Positions 28,432 to 38,701 are shown, counted from the stretch's first letter. The stretch: 64,000 nt of DNA from Crocinitomicaceae bacterium (GCA_016719925.1 JADJYC010000005.1:186001-250000), one strand, 5' to 3'. Notes: a model not told the origin generated them from the sequence alone. Made by a program: numbers and translations.

Positions 28432-28627
28432 TACACATAACACCAACTAAAACCAAAATGCGCTGAAGGTCCTCAGATGATGATATCTCTAATCAACTGC
28501 GCAAAGCAAAAATTTCTTAATCAAAATAAATTAAAAAATTATTTGCTTGGCTTGTAGGTTAGCATCATCTTCGTATCTTTAATCTTGGCAGCGCATTCAG
28601 GTTTTAGTTGTCATCCGTTAGCACCAA
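28432..28627 (+). repeat. attC-like site 6 (family D)
   Basis: The left arm AACTAAAACCAAAATGCGCTG pairs in part with CAGCGCATTCAGGTTTTAG. The core GTTAGCACCAA is at 28617-28627. The centre (AAGCAAAAATTTCTTAATC) is shared with sites 3 and 4. Confidence 0.85.
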
Positions 28628-28636
28628 TTAAGAACT

Positions 28637-29071
28637 ATGTACGAATTTCATTCTTGGGTTGTAATCAGAAACCAGCAAATAGATCGTGAGAACGAAAGCA
28701 ATCTTATAAGCGATACTGAGCTTCATAGAAAATATGAAAACATGATCAAAGCACTAGTTGCGAAATTGAATGAACGACCAGGCGGAATTTTAGAGGACTC
28801 ATACAAATTGGTTGGCAGCAACGGATCTACCACTTTGCATTTCTCAGGACTATGGAATCATGCCGGACCAAATGTTATTGATATTCTCGAATGGATTAGA
28901 ATAAACGCACCTTACTCATACGGACTCGCGTATATTCATGACGACGAGTGTTCGGAACATCCAGATGATTTCGTCGTCTATCGATTGGCGAAAAATAAAA
29001 TCACAAAACTAGAAGACCATTACTTGTCACCGTACTTTGACGAAGTGGATAGTGGATATTATGCGGACTAA
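28637..29071 (+). CDS. Cassette 7: Imm7-like immunity protein
   Basis: A 144-residue cytoplasmic protein. YEFHSWVVIRN at the start and the later motifs GSNGSTTLHFSGLWNHAG, YSYGLAYIHDDE and FVVYRLAKNKI resemble the Imm7 family, which neutralises polymorphic or contact-dependent toxins. No toxin gene is nearby, so it would be an orphan immunity gene protecting against neighbours. The assignment is by eye. It fills its cassette almost completely (20 bp from core to ATG). Confidence 0.65.
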   Translation: MYEFHSWVVIRNQQIDRENESNLISDTELHRKYENMIKALVAKLNERPGGILEDSYKLVGSNGSTTLHFSGLWNHAGPNVIDILEWIRINAPYSYGLAYIHDDECSEHPDDFVVYRLAKNKITKLEDHYLSPYFDEVDSGYYAD

Positions 29072-29072
29072 A

Positions 29073-29270
29073 CTGGTGCTAACACCGCATAAAAAGTAAT
29101 AGCGCTTCGGCTCTCCAATTTCAGTATTTCATAGCAGCAGCGCCGCACAAAAATTTTTTAAACACAGAAATTTATTAAAAAATGTTTTGCGCAGCTTGGT
29201 GGGTTAGCATTAAGTTCAGTACTTTTAATCAAGGTTGCGCTACTACTTTTATGCGTAGTCCGTTAGCGGT
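29073..29270 (+). repeat. attC-like site 7 (family A)
   Basis: CTGGTGCTAAC (29073-29083) complements the cassette 7 start GTTAGCACCAA at 10 of 11 positions. The left arm ATAAAAAGTAATAGCGC pairs with GCGCTACTACTTTTAT. The right arm has extra unpaired bases (GCGTAGTCC) before the core GTTAGCGGT (29262-29270), as in the extrahelical bases of attC sites. Confidence 0.9.
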
Positions 29271-29321
29271 AACCTTCCAGAACAATCCGATTTCGAAAAA
29301 CATAAATATTCTTAAAAATAC

Positions 29322-29352
29322 TTGTTTCCCATAAAGGAAACACCTATATTTG
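29322..29352 (+). promoter_or_regulatory. Promoter and operator of the HigBA cassette
   Basis: A -33 TTG (29322-29324) and -7 box TATATTTG (29345-29352) fit the Bacteroidota pattern. The perfect inverted repeat TGTTTCC (29323-29329) / GGAAACA (29336-29342), 6 bp apart, lies between them, an ideal place for the antitoxin to repress. The toxin ATG is 13 bp past the -7 box. Confidence 0.7.
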
Positions 29353-29365
29353 TAGAAAATTAAGA

Positions 29366-29713
29366 ATGAAGCCGAATTTCGAAATTGAATTATTGCAGGA
29401 GGCAATAGATTTTTTGGACAAGCTTGACAACAAGACAAGAGAAAAGATTTACTACAACGCCAAGAAATCCCAATTCGTGAACGACCGCGAACTATTTAAG
29501 AAACTTAACGAATTTATATGGGAATTTCGGACTCTTTACAATAATAAAGCTTACCGACTTTTCGCTTTCTGGGATAGAATTGACGGTAAGGAAACATTGG
29601 TTGTCGCAACTCACGGAATTTTGAAAAAGACGCAAAAAACTCCACCAAAAGAAATTAAAAAGGCTGAGGAAATTAGACGAGGGTATTTTGAAAACAAGAA
29701 TAAACGAAAATAA
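29366..29713 (+). CDS. Cassette 8: HigB/RelE-like toxin
   Basis: A 115-residue RelE/ParE-fold protein of the phage-derived Gp49-like HigB type: EIELLQEAIDFLDKLDNK, then LWEFRTLYNNKAYRLFAFW-like core (here IWEFRTLYNNKAYRLFAF), LVVATHGILKKTQKTP and a basic tail. It should be a ribosome-dependent mRNA nuclease. It precedes its antitoxin by 2 bp, the toxin-first order of HigBA. It is driven by the cassette's own promoter, so it does not depend on an array promoter. Confidence 0.85.
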   Translation: MKPNFEIELLQEAIDFLDKLDNKTREKIYYNAKKSQFVNDRELFKKLNEFIWEFRTLYNNKAYRLFAFWDRIDGKETLVVATHGILKKTQKTPPKEIKKAEEIRRGYFENKNKRK

Positions 29714-29715
29714 TT

Positions 29716-30036
29716 ATGGCAAATAAATTCAAAACAGTGTCGCTTGATTCAATGATCGACAAGCACATCGGAAAAAAGGGAACTAAAAAAAGAGATGCTT
29801 TTGAATATGAGTTGCGAATTGACCTTCTCGGTGAAGCCATTAAAAAAGCTCGACAAGAGCGTAACTTGACACAAGAACAACTTGGTGAATTGGTTGGTGT
29901 TCAGAAAGCGCAAATTTCGAAAATCGAAAACAGTGTTAAGAATGCACGATTCGAAACAATATTAAAAGTATTTGAAGCTTTGGGTGCGAAGGTTAATTTC
30001 AACGTCGAACTAGGAAAACAAAAGCTTGCGTACTAA
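29716..30036 (+). CDS. Cassette 8: HigA-like XRE antitoxin
   Basis: A 106-residue protein. The N-terminal segment probably binds the toxin. The helix-turn-helix of the XRE family lies at about residues 38-92 (KKARQERNLTQEQLGELVGV, QKAQISKIENSVKNARFETI). It neutralises HigB and very likely represses through the TGTTTCC/GGAAACA palindrome. Toxin-antitoxin cassettes are known to stabilise large integron arrays. Confidence 0.9.
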   Translation: MANKFKTVSLDSMIDKHIGKKGTKKRDAFEYELRIDLLGEAIKKARQERNLTQEQLGELVGVQKAQISKIENSVKNARFETILKVFEALGAKVNFNVELGKQKLAY

Positions 30037-30046
30037 ATAAAAGGCA

Positions 30047-30126
30047 ACCGCTAACATCAAATAAACGCAAGCAGAAAACGCCCACAATCCGGGCTGCCTG
30101 CGTTTATTCGAATTCCGTTAGCAAAC
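30047..30126 (+). repeat. attC-like site 8 (family C, short)
   Basis: ACCGCTAAC (30047-30055) is the exact complement of the cassette 8 start GTTAGCGGT (29262). The arms AAATAAACGCAAGCAG and CTGCCTGCGTTTATT pair. The core GTTAGCAAAC at 30117-30126 starts cassette 9. Nearly the same as site 5. Confidence 0.9.
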
Positions 30127-30130
30127 ATTA

Positions 30131-30792
30131 ATGAGAACAATATATATATACGGACTTATCATTTTTTTATTCGGTTGCAATTCCGAACCAGTTAATATTG
30201 TTGAAAATAGTCTTACGGAATCAGATACACTAATCGACACGACACGAATTGTCGAAGAAGAAATATTTCACGATTTTCCGATCCCGAATCTTGAAGACAT
30301 TTTTCCATTTTATGAAACTTCTGGAATGGGAGAAAATGCACCTTCAGAAAAATACTTTAACCCAACCGACTCTGGAATTTTTGTTTACTACTCTTTGTTC
30401 GACAAAGAAAAAATTAAGCAAAGAACGGGAGAGGACGCTTACATTGGATCCTTAACAACACATACCTACTATAAAAAAAATAAAGGTTGGTCGACCTCTG
30501 ACACCGATCAGACCTTCATTCAAATTGACCTTAATAGTGCATTGATTACCATAGGTGAATCAATAAAAGTTGGCGCGACCGTTGAGGAACTTTTTTCCGA
30601 ATTAGGAAAACCAATCGCTCAATCGGACGAAGAAATTACTTTTTAGGTAAAAACTTTGTAGTCGGAAAATTCCAGCTGAAAAATTCTAAAGTGACTTCCT
30701 TTAAATATGGCAGGTACAATTTACCAATTGAAATTTTTGAAGCGGACAGTTTGAAACAAATACAGACCATTGATAGCATTGTGGGTATTTAA
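30131..30792 (+). CDS. Cassette 9: lipoprotein, one frameshift
   Basis: A lipoprotein signal (IYIYGLIIFLFGC) is followed by an acidic mature part of unknown family. The frame closes at 30646, but one base shift there continues it as YFLGKNFVVGKFQLKNSKV to IDSIVGI, ending at 30792, right where the cassette end begins. The full product is about 220 residues. The shift lies next to short homopolymers and may be a sequencing error. Confidence 0.65.
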
Positions 30793-30793
30793 C

Positions 30794-30990
30794 GTTTGCT
30801 AACACCACATAAAAGTAATAGCGCCAAGGCTCTCCAATTTCAGTGTTTCATAGCAACAGCGCTGCACAAAAATTTTTTAAACACAGAAATTTATTAAAAA
30901 AGTTTTTGTCCAGCTTGGTGAGTTAGCATTAAGTTCAGTACTTTTAATCAAGGTTGCGCTACTACTTTTATGCGTAGTCCGTTAGCAAAC
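30794..30990 (+). repeat. attC-like site 9 (family A)
   Basis: GTTTGCTAAC (30794-30803) exactly complements the cassette 9 start GTTAGCAAAC (30117). The pairing can be extended a few bases. Family A arms and centre are present. The core GTTAGCAAAC at 30981-30990 starts cassette 10, identical in sequence to the start of cassette 9. Confidence 0.9.
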
Positions 30991-30998
30991 ATTAAGAA

Positions 30999-32054
30999 AT
31001 GAACTTAAATAATATAAACAGTGTCTTCATTGGAATTTTTCTTTTCTGCTATTGTTCCTACTCCTATAGCCAGGTAAATACAAGAGAAACTCTTGAACAT
31101 TACACCGATCCTTCACTAATTAAAAATAACAATATTAAATCTCTAGTTGTATTCGCTGAAATGAATGAGCGTGACATTAGAGAATATATGAGTGAAAGTG
31201 GAAAAACAGTCGAGATGGAGTTTAACACTGCCGGATATTGGACCTATAAAATCACGAGTGATAATCATGGAAACAATCCAGTTATTTATTATGGGAGAGG
31301 AAGTTTGATAGAGATAAATACTTATGACCAAAATAATAGATTGAATTCCCATTATATAGAAAATTATCTTCAGTCTCGAAAAGAAATAAAAGAGTACAAT
31401 TCCGATGGAAACTTATCAAGTTTACAATACATTGTAGGCAATGACACGGTCTATAAAATTGTCTTTGAATGGCGGGGAAATAGGATGATCAAATCCGCTA
31501 TTGTCAATGCAGATACATTGAACAGCGATCGGCGAAATCAGTACGATGACCAAGGAAGAATTACTCAATCAACGTCGAAATGGGGATCAGTAAATTATCA
31601 ATATGAACAAAAAAATGATACTCTAATGACGACTGCAACCTTCTATAAATCTGACACTTTGTTTTTTACCGAAATATATAAGACAATACTCAAATTCAAT
31701 CGCATTATCAGTTACGAAAGAAGAGACCATGCAGAAAAGTTGGTAATTGAAATGAACGCAACCTTGGACAAAAATGGAAACGCAACTTACTACTATTTAA
31801 ATGATGCTAAAAATTATTCTCCCTTCAGTTACAATATTCAAAATTTTTACGACTACCGAAATCTATTAATCAAGCGGATGTTTTACTTTAGCCGCGAAGA
31901 CTATGGTTCTAATCTGCTGACAAAAATTGAACGATATTTCTTCGACGACGATACTTTAACTTTTAAGATGAGGGAAGGCTATATGTTAGAGCGCGAAGAA
32001 CAATCTGAATCTGGTGCGTGTGAGGGCGGTGCTTGTGATGCAAGTGATGAATAA
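30999..32054 (+). CDS. Cassette 10: exported protein with YD/RHS-like repeats
   Basis: A 351-residue protein with a signal peptide (SVFIGIFLFCYCSYSYSQ) and repeated short beta motifs like YDQNNRLNSHYIEN, YNSDGNLSSLQY and YDDQGRITQSTSKW, similar to the YD-type repeats of MORN/RHS-like proteins. The C-terminus has a Cys/Gly patch (GACEGGACDASDE). Function unknown. The cassette 12 product has a related repeat style. Confidence 0.65.
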   Translation: MNLNNINSVFIGIFLFCYCSYSYSQVNTRETLEHYTDPSLIKNNNIKSLVVFAEMNERDIREYMSESGKTVEMEFNTAGYWTYKITSDNHGNNPVIYYGRGSLIEINTYDQNNRLNSHYIENYLQSRKEIKEYNSDGNLSSLQYIVGNDTVYKIVFEWRGNRMIKSAIVNADTLNSDRRNQYDDQGRITQSTSKWGSVNYQYEQKNDTLMTTATFYKSDTLFFTEIYKTILKFNRIISYERRDHAEKLVIEMNATLDKNGNATYYYLNDAKNYSPFSYNIQNFYDYRNLLIKRMFYFSREDYGSNLLTKIERYFFDDDTLTFKMREGYMLEREEQSESGACEGGACDASDE

Positions 32055-32058
32055 AAAC

Positions 32059-32254
32059 GTTTGCTAACACCACATAAAAGTAATAGCGCTTCGGTTCTCC
32101 AATTTCAGTGTTTCATAGCGGCAGCGCCGCACAAAAAATTTTTAAACATAGAAATTTATTAAAAATATTTTTGTTCGGCTAGGTGGGTTAGCATTAAGTT
32201 CAGTACTTTTAATCAAGGCTGCGCTACTACTTTTATGCGTAGTCCGTTATAGCC
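32059..32254 (+). repeat. attC-like site 10 (family A)
   Basis: GTTTGCTAAC (32059-32068) exactly complements the cassette 10 start (30981). Family A arms ATAAAAGTAATAGCGC and GCGCTACTACTTTTAT. The core GTTATAGCC at 32246-32254 starts the restriction-system cassette. Confidence 0.9.
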
Positions 32255-32329
32255 AATGGTAGGACGACCGAAAAAAAACAACCAGACAATAAGAAAAGTA
32301 GTAATAAAAAAGAATCTTACCAAGACAAT

Positions 32330-34948
32330 ATGCAAACCCAATTTCAACATATAACTGACTTAGCAAAGCAGTATCGAGGATATACCGAAAATCCGATTTC
32401 GTTATATGCCGCAATTAATAGTTTACCTAAAAATATTGTTGAAGAGATTTATAAGGAATATGGCGACCCTGACCGTGATTTTAAGCCAGTAAATTTATTG
32501 CGAGCAGAAATTGCCCGTAGAATTTTGCAAGGCGAAACTGCAAGCGAAGCACTTGTAAATGAAATAAAGGATAATATCAGAACTAAAAACGTTGACTATT
32601 TCAACCATTATAAAGAAGACTTCTTAAAGCAGATTCAAGAATACGAATTATTTAAAAGAGACCTGTTCGCCAATTGGCAAAACCCTTGGAGCATTTTTCA
32701 CAACTACTTTTACAGAGGAACTATAAGAGAAACAGTATTAAATTATCTTGAACAAATAGCAAAAGATTTATTATCCAAATTAGAATTAAAGGATTATATT
32801 TTTCATAAAGTTGACTTTCAAGGAGCAACTAATTTTGGCAGTGACTTTTGCTGGATAGCTTTATATCCTATAACCAAAGAATCTCACAAAGACAGTTATC
32901 AATTTTTTGTTCGCTTTGATGCTTCACCAGAAGCAGGTCAAATAGCAGGTTGGTCAGTAAAAGAACCCAAACCAAATAATTTAAAACCTATCGCAACTTA
33001 TGATGATGCCTATAATTTATTGCAAAAATTAAAGCCCGAAATAACAAAACTAAATAAGGAAAGTCGAAATTATTTCAAGTTTGCACCAGGCAGCCAGGCA
33101 TCTGAATGGGAAAGGTTTCATAACGAAAATATTATTGCCATAGATTTCAACTTCGATGATTTAAACAAGTTTGAATCAAGAGAAGAAATGAATAAAGAAA
33201 TCGGACTTAAAGACGATGACAAATCCAAATAAAACTTGGAATCTTTGGCTTTTTAAAACCGCAAATATTGGTGATGTAATTTTTGCAACTAAAGGGTGAA
33301 TACCTGCTTAGGAATTGGTATAATTGAAGGTAGTTACTTTTTTTGACGGCATATGGGACAATTTTAATCACAGACGAAAAGTAAAATGGATAACAGATAA
33401 AGTTTATCAATACAAATCAAACACTTTAAGAATTACAAAAACCTTTTCAGACCTGATACATTTAGCCCGACAATAGTATATGAGTTTATATTGAATGAGT
33501 ATGTACGACTTTATCCTGAACTGGCTTCGATTTTTGCAGCAAATAATTTAAAAATTCACAGCAGAAAAAACAGGAACTACTCCTATCGTTTCAGAGCCAC
33601 TAGAAGAAATAGATGAAGTAAATGAAGAAACTGAGCCTTTGAATTTTTGGTGGCTGAATGCTAATCCTAAAATTTGGAGCATTAGTAATCATACGGAAGG
33701 ACAAAGGCAAACCTATACAACGCATAACGAAAAGGAAATAAAAGAAGAATCTATAAATACTTTGAAGCAGCTAAAAGGCGATTTAATTATTGGTTACGAA
33801 AGCACGCCAACCAAACAAATTAAAGCAATTTATGAAGTAACGAAAGGAATTCACAACACAGCTAACGGTGAAGAAATAGAATTTGAATTGGTTGAGAAGT
33901 TAGAAATTCCTGTTCATTGGAACGACTTGAAAAACAATGCTGCTTTGCAGCATTGCGAAGTATTCATCAATAACCAAGGAAGTTTATTCAAACTTACAGA
34001 AGAAGAATACGACATTATTCGTGAGATAATTGATAACAAAAACATTATCACTGAAAAACTACTTCAAAGCAGTAACATTAAAAAATACAAATTTACTGAC
34101 GACAGCGACAAGCCATTTATAAGTGAAGTTGATTTTTACAAACCGTTGCACTATTAAAAAGAAAGAAGAATATTATTTTACAAGGTCCTCCGGGAGTTGG
34201 AAAAACTTTCATAGCCAGAAAATTGGCTTATGAAATAATGCAAGAAGTAAAAGATGCAAACATTGAAATGGTGCAGTTTCACCAATCATACAGCTACGAA
34301 GATTTTATTCAAGGACTAAGACCGACACAAAAAGGAGGCTTTGATTTAAGAGACGGAATCTTTTATTCATTCTGTCAAAGAGCATTGGCACATCCTGACA
34401 GACCTTTCTTTTTTATTATAGATGAAATAAACAGAGGGAATTTGAGTAAAATATTTGGAGAATTGATGATGCTAATTGAAGCAGATAAAAGAGAAGGAAA
34501 ATTTGCACTAAAGCTAACTTACGCAGAAGACGAAGAAGACCGCTTTTATGTTCCTTCAAATTTATACATCATTGGAACTATGAACACGGCAGACCGTTCA
34601 TTAGCCATTGTTGATTATGCTTTAAGAAGACGATTTGCTTTTATTACACTTCAACCTGATTACGGTAATAATTTCCGTTCATTCCTTGCTTCAAAAGGTT
34701 TATCTGCTGGAATGGTTGAATATATTTGTTCAGCAGTTACAAAAAGTGAACAGCAAAATAAAAGAGGATATTAACCTTGGTGAAGGATTTCAAATTGGAC
34801 ACAGTTATTTCTGCACTTTACAACGAATGAAGATGAAAATAAATGGTGGAATGAAATTTTAAGTTTTGAATTGAAGCCTCTGCTTGAAGAAATATGGTTT
34901 GATGATTCAACGGTAATTTCAGAAGTTATAAAACAACTATCAAGATAA
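32330..34948 (+). CDS. Cassette 11: McrB-type restriction ATPase with EVE-like domains (several frameshifts)
   Basis: One large gene is spread over several frames. The order is: an N-terminal MrcB_N/DUF3578-like region (GATNFGSDFCWIALYP, FFVRFDASPEAGQIAGWSV), an EVE/PUA-like module (TWNLWLFKTANIGDVIFATK, GIGIIEGSYFF), a second EVE domain (FWWLNANPKIWSISN, KGDLIIGYESTPTKQI) and an AAA+ GTPase of the McrB type (Walker A GPPGVGKTF, Walker B FFIIDEINRGNLSKIFGE, sensor GTMNTADRSLAIVDYALRRR). It should recognise modified DNA and drive the McrC nuclease. Shifts or stops occur near 33232-33490, 33600, 34155 and 34770. The family call is firm; integrity is doubtful. Confidence 0.8.
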
Positions 34949-34951
34949 ATA

Positions 34952-36005
34952 ATGCAAATACCTATTGAAAATATTTACTACTTACTTTGCTATGCTTGGA
35001 ATAAGCTAGATGAGAAAGAACGTGTAAATGTTTCAATAGACGATAAAACGGAACTTCTTGACCTTTTTGCAAAGATTTTAATTAATGCCGCAAAAATGCT
35101 TTTGAAAAGAGGCATTGATAAAAATTATATTGACTTCACAGAAGAATTAGCAGGCGTAAAAGGTAAAGTTCAAATTAGTCAAACATTGAAAAGCAATTTG
35201 CTATTTAAACAAAGAACCATTTGCACATTTGACGATTTCTCCGCTAACATAATTTCAAACCGCATTTTGATTTCAACCATTTATAGGCTTACGAGAACTA
35301 AAGGACTTGACAAGCAGCTAAAAATGAATTGGTTAGTTTACAAAGAATGTTATCAGACATTGAGCAAATTGAAATTACAAATCCACTATTCAAGAAAGTA
35401 AAACTGAATAGAAACAACCGCTTCTATGGATTTGTAATGAATGTTTGTCAAATTATTCATGAAAGCACTTTGCCATCCGAAGAACAAGGAAAATATAAGT
35501 TCTCCGACTTCACAAGAGATGATAAAAAAATGAATCAATTGTTTGAATCATTTATTAGAAACTTCTATAAAATTGAACAACAGAAATATAAGACAGTAAA
35601 AAAGGAATCTATTAAGTGGCAATTTGACAACACAGACAAAGATAGTTACCAATATTTACCTCAAATGGAAACCGATATAACTTTAGAAAATGATGAAGAA
35701 AAATAATAATTGATGCAAAGTTTTACCGTGAAACAATGACCTTGAATTATAATAAGGAACGCATAAAATCAGCAAACTTATATCAGCTATTCAGCTACCT
35801 GCTGAACCAACAAGACACAAACTTAAAAACTCATAATGCAACAGGCATTTTGCTTTACCCGACAATTGAAACCGACTATAATTTAAATTTTAAATACAAT
35901 GAACATTGGATACAAATCAGAACAATTAACCTTAATTCAAATTGGAGAAATATATCATCTCGTTTAAAGGAAATAATTGATATAGACAAAAAAGCCATCG
36001 CTTAG
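34952..36005 (+). CDS. Cassette 11: McrC-type nuclease subunit (two frameshifts)
   Basis: About 350 residues when rejoined. The N-terminus QIPIENIYYLLCYAWNKL is a family signature, followed by FEELAG-like TEELAGVKGKVQIS and FDDFSANIISNRIL. The PD-(D/E)xK nuclease core is LPQMETDITL followed, after a shift near 35706, by IIIDAKFYRET. A further shift lies near 35340-35400. It starts 3 bp after the McrB gene, as in known McrBC operons. With McrB it forms a modification-dependent restriction system. Confidence 0.8.
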
Positions 36006-36072
36006 CTGAAACGACAATGACAAACAAACTCATTATTGACAATGGTTTGCAAGGACGATGAACAAGAACCAC

Positions 36073-36208
36073 GGCTATAACAGCACCTACCCAAAAGGCG
36101 GGGTTTCGTGTTCCAAAGACAGTTTTGTGGTTAATGAAACATTAGTTTTTCAAATCAAGTTTTGTGGTAAAAATCCCGCCCTTCGGCTAGCTGCAAAACG
36201 TTAGGCTT
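36073..36208 (+). repeat. attC-like site 11 (family B)
   Basis: GGCTATAAC (36073-36081) exactly complements the cassette 11 start GTTATAGCC (32246), 3.8 kb upstream. The arms AGCACCTACCC and the matching right side are shared with sites 1 and 2, including the loop of site 2. The core GTTAGGCTT (36200-36208) fits the classical GTTRRRY pattern. Confidence 0.9.
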
Positions 36209-36221
36209 AATTAAAATTTAA

Positions 36222-37160
36222 ATGAAATTTATACTTCTTCTACTAATAGTATTTAGATTATTCGCGGTTTACTCGCAGTCTGAGAAAATCAATTGCTCAA
36301 TAGGGAATCCAAACAAATTTCTTCAGAAAGTTACTCCGTCAATGGTAAATAAACCCACCAATCTAAAATTGAATTTAAAAAACGGAACACATCCGATTGA
36401 ATGTAATTCCTATAGAGTACGATATAACAAAAATGGCAAGTTGAAAGATTCAGTATTACATGAAAATACGATATGGAATTTGGATGGAACACTTTCTTCA
36501 CGTACTTGGTATGACGCAAAGGGAGTAGTATCTCTAATAGACAGTTATACTTATGAAAAAAAGGAAAGCGATTCCATTATTACTGCTCATAAAGGAAGTT
36601 ATGGAAACTTTAAATACTATTTCAATGAAAAAAATATACTTTACAAATTTGAATCCAGCGACGACTCAACTTTCAGCTCTATCAAGGTAAGACATCTTTA
36701 TACTTATGACGAAGCTGCGAATTTTGTTGAAGCTTCAATTAACGCACCGAGTTCTTCAAGTCCAGATCAAATCTGGAAATGGGGTATGATCCAATTAATT
36801 TTGTCGCAAAAGTTTTTGTAGATGATAGACCATATAGTATAATCAATTTGCGTCTTGATAGCTGTCTTGTTGAAAACATCAGTATTATTGGCGGAAATCC
36901 TACCAAAACAATATATTACTTTGATGCTAACGAAAATATTCTAAAAGAAATTAACTATCGTAAATTCAAAAACAAAATCAAGTCCTATGTCAAATATTAT
37001 GAATGGAATGGCGATGGTAAACTAACAAGAGAATATGGAAGAGATTTTAATGGAGATAAATCGATATCAAATATACATATGATCAGATTACGGGACTATT
37101 GATTGGAGAAAGGAATTGCAAGGAAAACCATTAAAGAGGTATAATTACGCGTTGCAAAAC
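36222..37160 (+). CDS. Cassette 12: exported YD-repeat-like protein, frameshifted
   Basis: A signal peptide (KFILLLLIVFRLFAVYSQ) is followed by beta-rich repeats (YNKNGKLKDSV, WNLDGTLSSRTWYDAKG). The frame shifts near 36785 and continues as DPINFVAKVFVDDRPYSI and YYEWNGDGKLTREYGRDFNG to about 37100, with a further unclear 3' end. It is similar in repeat style to the cassette 10 product. Family unknown. Confidence 0.6.
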
Positions 37161-37161
37161 C

Positions 37162-37357
37162 AAGCCTTAACACCACATAAAAGTAATAGCGCTTCCGTTC
37201 TCCAATTTTAAGTGTTTTATAGAAGAGCGTTGCACAAAATTTTTTAAACACAGAAATTTATTAAAAAATGTTTTGTCCAGCTTGGTGGGTTAGCATTAAG
37301 TTCAGTACTTTTAATCAAGGCTTGCGCTACTACTTTTATGCGTAGTCCGTTATAAGT
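37162..37357 (+). repeat. attC-like site 12 (family A)
   Basis: AAGCCTTAAC (37162-37171) complements the cassette 12 start GTTAGGCTT with one extra T. Family A arms and centre. The core GTTATAAGT at 37349-37357 starts cassette 13. Confidence 0.9.
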
Positions 37358-37379
37358 AATTTGGATTGACAAAGAAATT

Positions 37380-37914
37380 ATGAACAAGACCATCCAATTA
37401 ATTTTATTGCTGTTCTGGACAATCATTCCTTCAGTGCATTGTCAACAAGGCTATACGGAATTTAAAAATTCCATTGGAAAAATTGAATTGGTTAAGGTAC
37501 TACCGACTTTAATGGATCAGCACAAAAAACTTTTTCGACAATAACTTTTACAGTCCCGCAATCAATTATTACGAACACTGGAGAAAAGTATATTAACGAA
37601 AATTTAATCACAGAACCCGTGCTTGTTGATTCAGCCTTGACGGATAGCATTATTAACCTTGTTGAGCTCTCTGTGACAGTTCTACGCTTTTGAGTACACG
37701 CTGTTATAACCCCTCGTCACGGAATTTTATTATGGATACAACGGTGGAACATACCGGATTTGTTTAAATCGAGACTGAATGTCGCGGCATGCGAACAACA
37801 TCCCAGAATACCAGAACCGCAAAACCGGCGTTTCGGGTGAAATTTACGAAAGACTTGTGAACTTTCGTTAGTCATTTGGGACTAGTAGATGAAGACCCAG
37901 TCGAAAAGGACTAG
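37380..37914 (+). pseudogene. Cassette 13: decayed paralogue of the cassette 16 gene
   Basis: The first 54 codons (NKTIQLILLLFWTIIPSVHC, then FKNSIGKIELVKVLPTLMDQ) are clearly related to the intact protein at 39970-40485, but a stop and several shifts follow. Later fragments also align, for instance the DNA for PRHGIL. More damaged than single homopolymer errors would explain, so probably a real pseudogene. Confidence 0.75.
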
Positions 37915-37920
37915 TGAAAC

Positions 37921-38114
37921 ACTTATAACACACGGCATAAAAGGTAATAGCGCTTGCAATCACTTTCTCGTTTTTCAAAGTTGCGCTTCCACAAAAATTT
38001 TTTTCAAATCGAAAATTCAAAAAAAAGTTTTTGTTCCGCTTGGTGGGTATACTCAAGTTCATTACTTTTAATCAAGGCTTGCGCTACAACTTTTATGCGT
38101 AGTCCGTTATAGGC
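37921..38114 (+). repeat. attC-like site 13 (family A, divergent)
   Basis: ACTTATAAC (37921-37929) exactly complements the cassette 13 start GTTATAAGT. The arms ATAAAAGGTAATAGCGC and GCGCTACAACTTTTAT are kept, but the loop is more diverged than in other family A sites. The core GTTATAGGC is at 38106-38114. Confidence 0.88.
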
Positions 38115-38128
38115 AATTAAGTTAAAGT

Positions 38129-38701
38129 ATGTTCAAAATAATTTTAGTAACAATTTCTCTTTTCTTACTATCCTGTAATTCGACGGACTCAGTTAATGAC
38201 GAATTAATCGAAGCTGAAAAGAATGTTAGTCAAGTTGAAAAATGCCTGAAAAGTGCACTTCCGGAATATTTTGAAAATCTGGATTTAATTTCAAAAATTC
38301 TAATGGCTGATAATTGGATTGACGGTTCGAGAGACTCATATGCAGATTTATACAAATTCATGTATGTTCCAATATTGGATAGTTTCGAAATTTCGGACGA
38401 GAACAGAATTAAATTAAATTTCTTAGAAGAACTGGAACCTCTTTATGCGATTTGCAGTTGTAGCAACAATGTGACACACGATACTTTTATGACAGAAAAT
38501 CAAGTCAATTTTTATAAGGAATTTGATGGAAGTCATTGGCAAGTAGCCATTGATACGGATAAACTATCGGCCTTAGTTCATGCAATGTCGGACGACGAAT
38601 TTAACGCGTATGGAATTAAAGAAGCTACTTTAATCTTTTGCGGCCACAGAATAATTCGTGGACAATATTTCCCATACCGGAACAAGACCGATGATGAGTA
38701 G
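38129..38701 (+). CDS. Cassette 14: lipoprotein, unknown function
   Basis: A 190-residue protein with lipobox ISLFLLSC, then an acidic helical mature part (DELIEAEKNVSQVEKCLK). No recognised family. It fills its cassette: 15 bp from core to ATG and 7 bp from stop to cassette end. Confidence 0.7.
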   Translation: MFKIILVTISLFLLSCNSTDSVNDELIEAEKNVSQVEKCLKSALPEYFENLDLISKILMADNWIDGSRDSYADLYKFMYVPILDSFEISDENRIKLNFLEELEPLYAICSCSNNVTHDTFMTENQVNFYKEFDGSHWQVAIDTDKLSALVHAMSDDEFNAYGIKEATLIFCGHRIIRGQYFPYRNKTDDE

